Shown here piece by piece: positions 59,265-64,000 of a DNA stretch of 64,000 nucleotides (the stretch's first letter is position 1; each line of letters begins with the position of its first letter). Both the position numbers and the translations under genes were made by a program. The notes under the pieces were generated by a model. The model searched no databases and was not told the DNA's origin. It saw nothing but the letters and a program-made list of their open reading frames with translations. Source of the stretch: Meconema thalassinum (Eukaryota; Arthropoda; Insecta; Orthoptera; Tettigoniidae); the NCBI GenBank assembly GCA_946902985.2, contig OX336390.1, positions 527,948,861-528,012,860 of the forward strand, in the 5' to 3' direction.

Positions 59265-62200
59265 ACGTTATAAATATTGGCCGCAACTATAGCCTACTTG
59301 TATTATTAATTCTGAATGAAAGTAGAACGTGGCTTATACACTTGCATCGGACATGGATGTCACTTTTACATACCTTGTGTCCTTGTTTCATCTTCTGGGC
59401 GATATCCGTATTGGAATTAGGAACCCTGGTCACTACTTCACCTCATATATGTGCATAAAAGTACATAAATATGCGTTTTTATTTATTGCTCTTTAAAAAA
59501 CGGTTGCCATGTTCCAACAGCACTTGCATCTCGTTCAACTGTCAACAAGGCGCACTCTAGCGGCACACATTGTTGCCAACATATGGGATACAAAATCGGC
59601 TTCCTTTGGTCATAAAAGAATATTTTTTCTAAATTAACCTCCCTCTCAAGATTACCTGTTTTATCCAAGAATCGGGGACTTTGTTTTATACGATGTAGAG
59701 ATGCGCACCGAAAAATGTAAGCACTTTGATTTTTTAGAAACCATTTGAATAGGCTTAACACTTTTACAATAATGTTATTAATATTACGATCACGTAGAAA
59801 TGAGCGGATGTGTGGTACACGTAAGCACATTGTAGGCGTAGCCTGCAGCATTCGTGGCAACGCTGCCTTCAGTTCAATGTTGATCCGCCGAACTGTCAGA
59901 ACACATCTCTGAAAAATACAACTCTAGAATAGACGACTGTCTGGACGAAACCATTGGCCGCTACTAGGCCAGGTGACTGTGTGGATGAAAATTACTGCTT
60001 TTAATACAAGCAAGGGGGTCTGGGGTGTAAGCCCCAGGTTAGGTTTGTATGTAAAGCCTTATTCCGCGTTCACCACGCTCGAACTAAGCGGCAAAACAAT
60101 TGCCAAACAATAATGTTGGCACTGCTGAAAAATGTAATAACACCCTTTAGCGATAAAATGTTCAACTCTTGTATCTTAGTCACATTACATAAGTTACTGT
60201 AGAAAAATTTCCAGATTTTGATGGAGGTTGACTCGTATATTCCGCTCTCGTAACTTAAATGTCTCAACTTTCCACAGAAAATTGTTTTTTGTTGGTACCT
60301 TCTCGTCCCATTTGCTAGGTAATTTCCTAGCGCATGTGTATTGTCAAAGCTACGGATGTAGAGTAAATCCTGCCATCGAAGAATGTAATTCCTAGGTATT
60401 TTATCTCCTTAAGGGCCTGTTTTTCAATCGCTAGGCAAAGTTCAGAGTAGCGTACTTCCAGCATCAAACGCCATATTGTGTTTTTCAATCGCTAGGCAGC
60501 GTTGCCAAGGGAATTAATGTGGTGGGCAAGTTGGTAATATTTACTCGGTGTTATTTGTGCTGAATAAGCATTAAACCTTCGGAGTAGTGACACTCCGTAG
60601 TTGCTTGTTGTATTGAACCCTTATCATTGTGTCCAATAATAATGTTTCATATTATTAAAAACGCTGGAAATACTAAATACAAGATATGCTGGATATTTGA
60701 GTAAAATTGATGTAGCAAGCAATCTGGACTTGGTAAGACCGGCTACGTGCTGGCTGGAAACTACCGACAGTTTCACAACCAATGCTATTCTTATTCTTCT
60801 GAGAAAATCAGGTATGACGCTGTGGCGTACGTGACGATCGACAGGCCACGATGCTGGGTCCAAGGCAAGGAGTGAGAGAGAGGACAAGTGTCGTGACGTC
60901 AAAATAAGGGCGGGATTTGTAAGGTCAGAACTCCGACGCCAACTTATCTGACCAATAAGAAAACAGGACGCCAGAACATAGCATCAGTGTGTTTTGCGCG
61001 CCAATCGGACATAAAAAGATCTAGCGATCGGTTTGCGTGTTCGGCGGCAGATTCGCGACCTGTGAGAAATTACAAGATTTTTGAGAGGTCACACATAATT
61101 ATAGGCCCATTATTTAAAATATTGAGGAGCTGTTTTCTCCCACCATTGGAACTTTAGGCTTTCTGTATATATACAAATGTCTGAGATGAACCGGGGCACT
61201 CCTAATTATTCTTCGACAGTCAATTTAAGACGTCCTTAAGACGGTATGGTTTTAAAATTCTAGTTGTGTGTCGACAACGAAGTTATAAATTTCATAAATT
61301 GTGAGATGGCAATTAGCCATAGAATAGGGAAAGTCTACGATTCTGCATAGGACAATATGAGGAAATAAAATACTCATAAAGCAGATAGAACAGTTTTTAA
61401 AACTTTAATTTAATTGTGTTTTTAACAGCAGCAAGATGACGACCATGGAAAGAAGACAACAAGTTTCATCCTCCATTACCATCAGTGTTATGGGCTAACG
61501 GCCTAATGGTGGGAAATGACGAGGCGGAAGGCCTCTGGAAAGCGGTTTAAGTGACGAGTATTAAAAAATTGATTTATTGATTTTGGACGAGGGGAATCGC
61601 GAGAGATGTGTGGAACTTTGTACAGATTTTATTTGTGTGGTTTAATTTAAATTTTAGGGTTTGATTTCTTAACTGACATGCGTGTAGTAATTTTTGGCAT
61701 TGCGTGACAATTATGTTGTACAGTAAAATTTTGTAACTTAAATGTTGTCCTTATGTATACGTAATTCTTATAGCGAAATGGCCGCACATGATTAACGTAT
61801 CAATAAAAAAGTGTAGCCATGAATGAGAGCCTAGGAACGACAATGATAAATGGACTGAATTAATGATGTGTAAAACTAAAACTAGATGTGGGGGGAAAAT
61901 TAGTGTTTTAGTTGCTTTGATAACTCGGGCTAATTCTGATTTCAGTTATTAATTCTTTATTGTCATTTGGACATGTTGAGTGTCATTTATCTGAGGGGTG
62001 TGCTGGTTTATGCTGCGACAAGATCTTCGAGAAAGTGCCACGTGTTTTTGGGTGTAAGTGATGATGAGGAAAGGTAAAGCCTGTCCTTGACTACGACATC
62101 ATTCCGGCAAATTAGTTACCCTTGGGGGTAAGTTTGACATGGAGATGTGTTCTTAAAAATCCCTGAGAGGATGTTTTGAGATAATGTGATATTTTGTTTG

Positions 62201-62320
62201 TACGCGTTTAACAGGTGGCGATTAGCAAAGGTTGCTGGACGCTGGCTATGGGCCAGAATCTATATTTAGCGTGGCACTAATTACTACGTTGGGGGAAGAA
62301 ATCAGCCACTTACTCAGATA
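59265..62320. other. Spacer, no gene supported
   Basis: ORFs up to 125 codons (for example 59483-59860 minus) lack recognisable domains. The 19-bp string GTTTTTCAATCGCTAGGCA occurs twice, at about 60419 and 60479. I see no other structure here. Confidence 0.45.
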
Positions 62321-63479
62321 TGTCATAACAGACCCGGCTGTCTCCAGCTCGGTTATGACACGTAATGTTTGCTTTAAAGCCTAATGAGTTAAAGTTATTT
62401 TATTTGGTTTAATTTGGGGAGTTGCCATGTTGTCGATCCAAGGTTTCTTTTATCATGACTATGACTTATTTGTTCATTGTTTTAAAACGCCAAATTTTCT
62501 GGCGTGAAAATTAAAATTTGTATTTTGTTGTTGTTGTCTCTTATTTTCAAGGCCATTGTATTCATTATAAATATAATTTGGCAACCGGCCAAACTTGTTC
62601 ATGTCATGTTATGCTTTCCTAGTGTTTGTGGTATAAGACGGTAATTCCGCAGCCCTTATTTTAAATAATACACACGTGTATTTGGTTGTGGTAATCTAAG
62701 GTTAGAGCATGTCAGTAGTGTATATAAATATGTAATTGTTGTTCCCACATTTCCGTAATTCGTCCTTCGCAGTACGGAGTTCGTTCCCGAACCGACTGTT
62801 TTGGTCGAAAACGAGCGCCCGTCAAAGTGCTCATTACTTAAACTAGTCTTAAAACGCGTGTCGCTCATAAATATTAAATTCTTGTACTATTTTATATGTT
62901 TGTTATTCTTGGATCTTGTGATCCGTTTTCCTTTTGTTACTTTGAATTAAGTGACATTGCAGTCACAACGCTCGTTTGACAGCTGTCATGGCGTGTTATC
63001 ATGGTACGTCAGGCTGGTCAGTGTCAGATCTGTTCACGTGTGAGTGAACAATATAAGGGTGGTTTATTGTTAAGTGTTTTATGTTTGATTTAGTTATTAA
63101 ATTTCATTTGTTAGTAGATCCTGTTGTTTTCTTGGCTTTGTAATAATTAGTTAACCTTATGAACCCTGGAAGTTATGTTGATAGCATAAATCTCTAAATC
63201 ACATTCACAAGAATCCATTACGACCCCGAAATTTTGTATCTTGTCTACATGCTATTTTCCAAGGGTATATAAGAGTTACTTTGGCTTCCGAACGTGTGGC
63301 ATTTGTGTTTTAGAGTAAAATAAATAGATCACCGGCATGTGATAAGTTTATTAACGTAAGTTAGGCGAAGATAGTACCGCCAAATGTTTGAAAATATAAA
63401 GTCATGGAGTTTGCAGTAAAATAAATGTGGAACAAGTTAAGTGTTTGAACTTTGATTAAAATTAGAACAAACTGTTCCA
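62321..63479 (+). repeat. Probable 5' LTR of a partly included retrotransposon
   Basis: The segment begins TGTCATAACAGACCCGG and ends CTGTTCCA, directly before GGCGCCCAA. TATATAAG (63266-63273) and AATAAA (63319-63324) are placed as in a retrotransposon LTR. It lies about 340 bp upstream of a Gag-like ORF. The second LTR is outside the window, so boundaries are provisional. Confidence 0.4.
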
Positions 63480-63820
63480 GGCGCCCAATAAAATTAAATT
63501 AGCTTTGTGTAGATAGCCAAACTCAAAGAATTATTTGACAGGAAGGTTAGACCTTAAAAACTAATTAATACTCTATTAATTGGTTAAAATTTGTAATTGA
63601 AGCAAGGTCAGGAAGATTATAACTGAATCAAAGGGTTAAAAATTAAATGGAATAATAAGTAAATTATACTCAGTGATGCTATAGTTTGTGGGAGTAATTT
63701 AAAGTAAATGAACTGAGTAGGTAAAGGGTTAATGTGTGTATATTTAATATGTGTGAGCGCGCGTATCCAGGGCTCCGCCCTTATGTCATTTCCATATGTC
63801 TCAAATATATTATTGTTGTG

Positions 63821-64000
63821 ATGGCAACTCAGGGAGAAATTCGCGAAGTGATTGAATTAGCGTCCGCTCGTACGCGAGAACAACTTAGTGAGATGAGAAA
63901 GGACATAACCAATGAAATACAGACACAGTTAGCGGCAAATAGTGAAGAAATACAGACACAGTTAGCGGCTAATAATAAAAAATCGGTAGAAATGCAGACT
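63821..64000 (+). CDS. N-terminus of a coiled-coil Gag-like protein, cut by window end
   Basis: The ATG at 63821 opens MATQGEIREVIELASARTRE and stays open for 60 codons to the edge. It contains an in-protein repeat, EIQTQLAANSE, twice. The charged heptad style is that of the Gag at 6388-8997, though the sequences are not close copies. It is probably the gag of a gypsy-like element whose LTR lies just upstream. Confidence 0.5.
   Translation, partial: MATQGEIREVIELASARTREQLSEMRKDITNEIQTQLAANSEEIQTQLAANNKKSVEMQT

Noticed and set aside
61435..61510. Short exon after an acceptor-like TTTTTAACAG
   Set aside because: Only 20 codons open, no partner exon and no domain; it could be part of a retroelement leader.
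1..64000. CRISPR arrays, bacterial operons or rRNA genes
   Set aside because: The repeats seen are eukaryotic tandem repeats and transposon termini; no spacer-repeat pattern, Shine-Dalgarno organisation or rRNA sequence was recognised.

Overview
The window looks like intergenic DNA of an insect genome that has been filled by nested transposable elements. I see no host protein gene, no rRNA gene and no convincing functional tRNA gene. Arthropod origin is inferred from the element types (Tc1-like, BEL/Pao, gypsy, Polinton), a TATA + TCAGT promoter in one element, and tRNA-headed SINEs of a style I associate with polyneopteran insects (stick insects, crickets, roaches). The species cannot be fixed from the sequence.

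Layout. (1) 1-1956 and 13258-16300: old, GT-rich repeat-derived DNA with two SINEs, split by a recent 11.3 kb LTR element (1957-13257). This element has 4.1 kb LTRs, a 4-bp target duplication GTAC, and an interior holding only one Gag-like coiled-coil gene. (2) 16300-18736: repeat fragments, including a 5'-truncated LINE reverse-transcriptase tail. (3) 18737-35780: a palindromic Foldback-like element with arms of about 250-bp tandem units, split by a 15.6 kb minus-strand gypsy element (19741-35386; 882-bp LTRs, TSD TTAT). The gypsy encodes Gag, an OTU cysteine-protease domain fused ahead of the aspartic protease, RT, RNase H and integrase. Its RT is split by an intact Tc1-like transposon (28738-30202; 36-bp perfect TIRs, TA duplication). 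(4) 36230-37095: SINE pieces. (5) 37096-57092: a decayed, 3'-truncated BEL/Pao retrotransposon whose gag is split in frame by a 16.5 kb Polinton/Maverick (37901-54394; about 630-bp TIRs, 6-bp TSD TTCATC). (6) 57093-64000: mostly featureless AT-rich DNA with a hAT-type MITE (58574-59256) and, at the right edge, a probable LTR and the first 60 codons of another coiled-coil Gag.

The Polinton is the most information-rich object. It carries an integrase with chromodomain, a DUF8207-like protein, a packaging ATPase, a candidate trimeric fibre with phage-like KYVD repeats, a basic pVI-like protein, an adenovirus-type protease, penton and double-jelly-roll capsid proteins, a BIR (IAP-like) protein, two uncharacterised proteins, a broken phospholipase-A2-like domain, and a protein-primed family B DNA polymerase with N-terminal C2H2 fingers. 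Leftward genes (integration, packaging) and rightward genes (virion, accessory) diverge at about 41.55 kb; the polymerase runs leftward from the right end and meets the rightward genes at a four-copy 160-bp repeat that supplies poly(A) signals. Together the genes describe a virus-like element able, when intact, to replicate by protein priming, package its DNA and integrate.

Many of the frame breaks in recognisable proteins fall in mononucleotide runs (A6, A8, A7, T10). Some apparent damage may therefore be slippage or assembly error rather than old decay.
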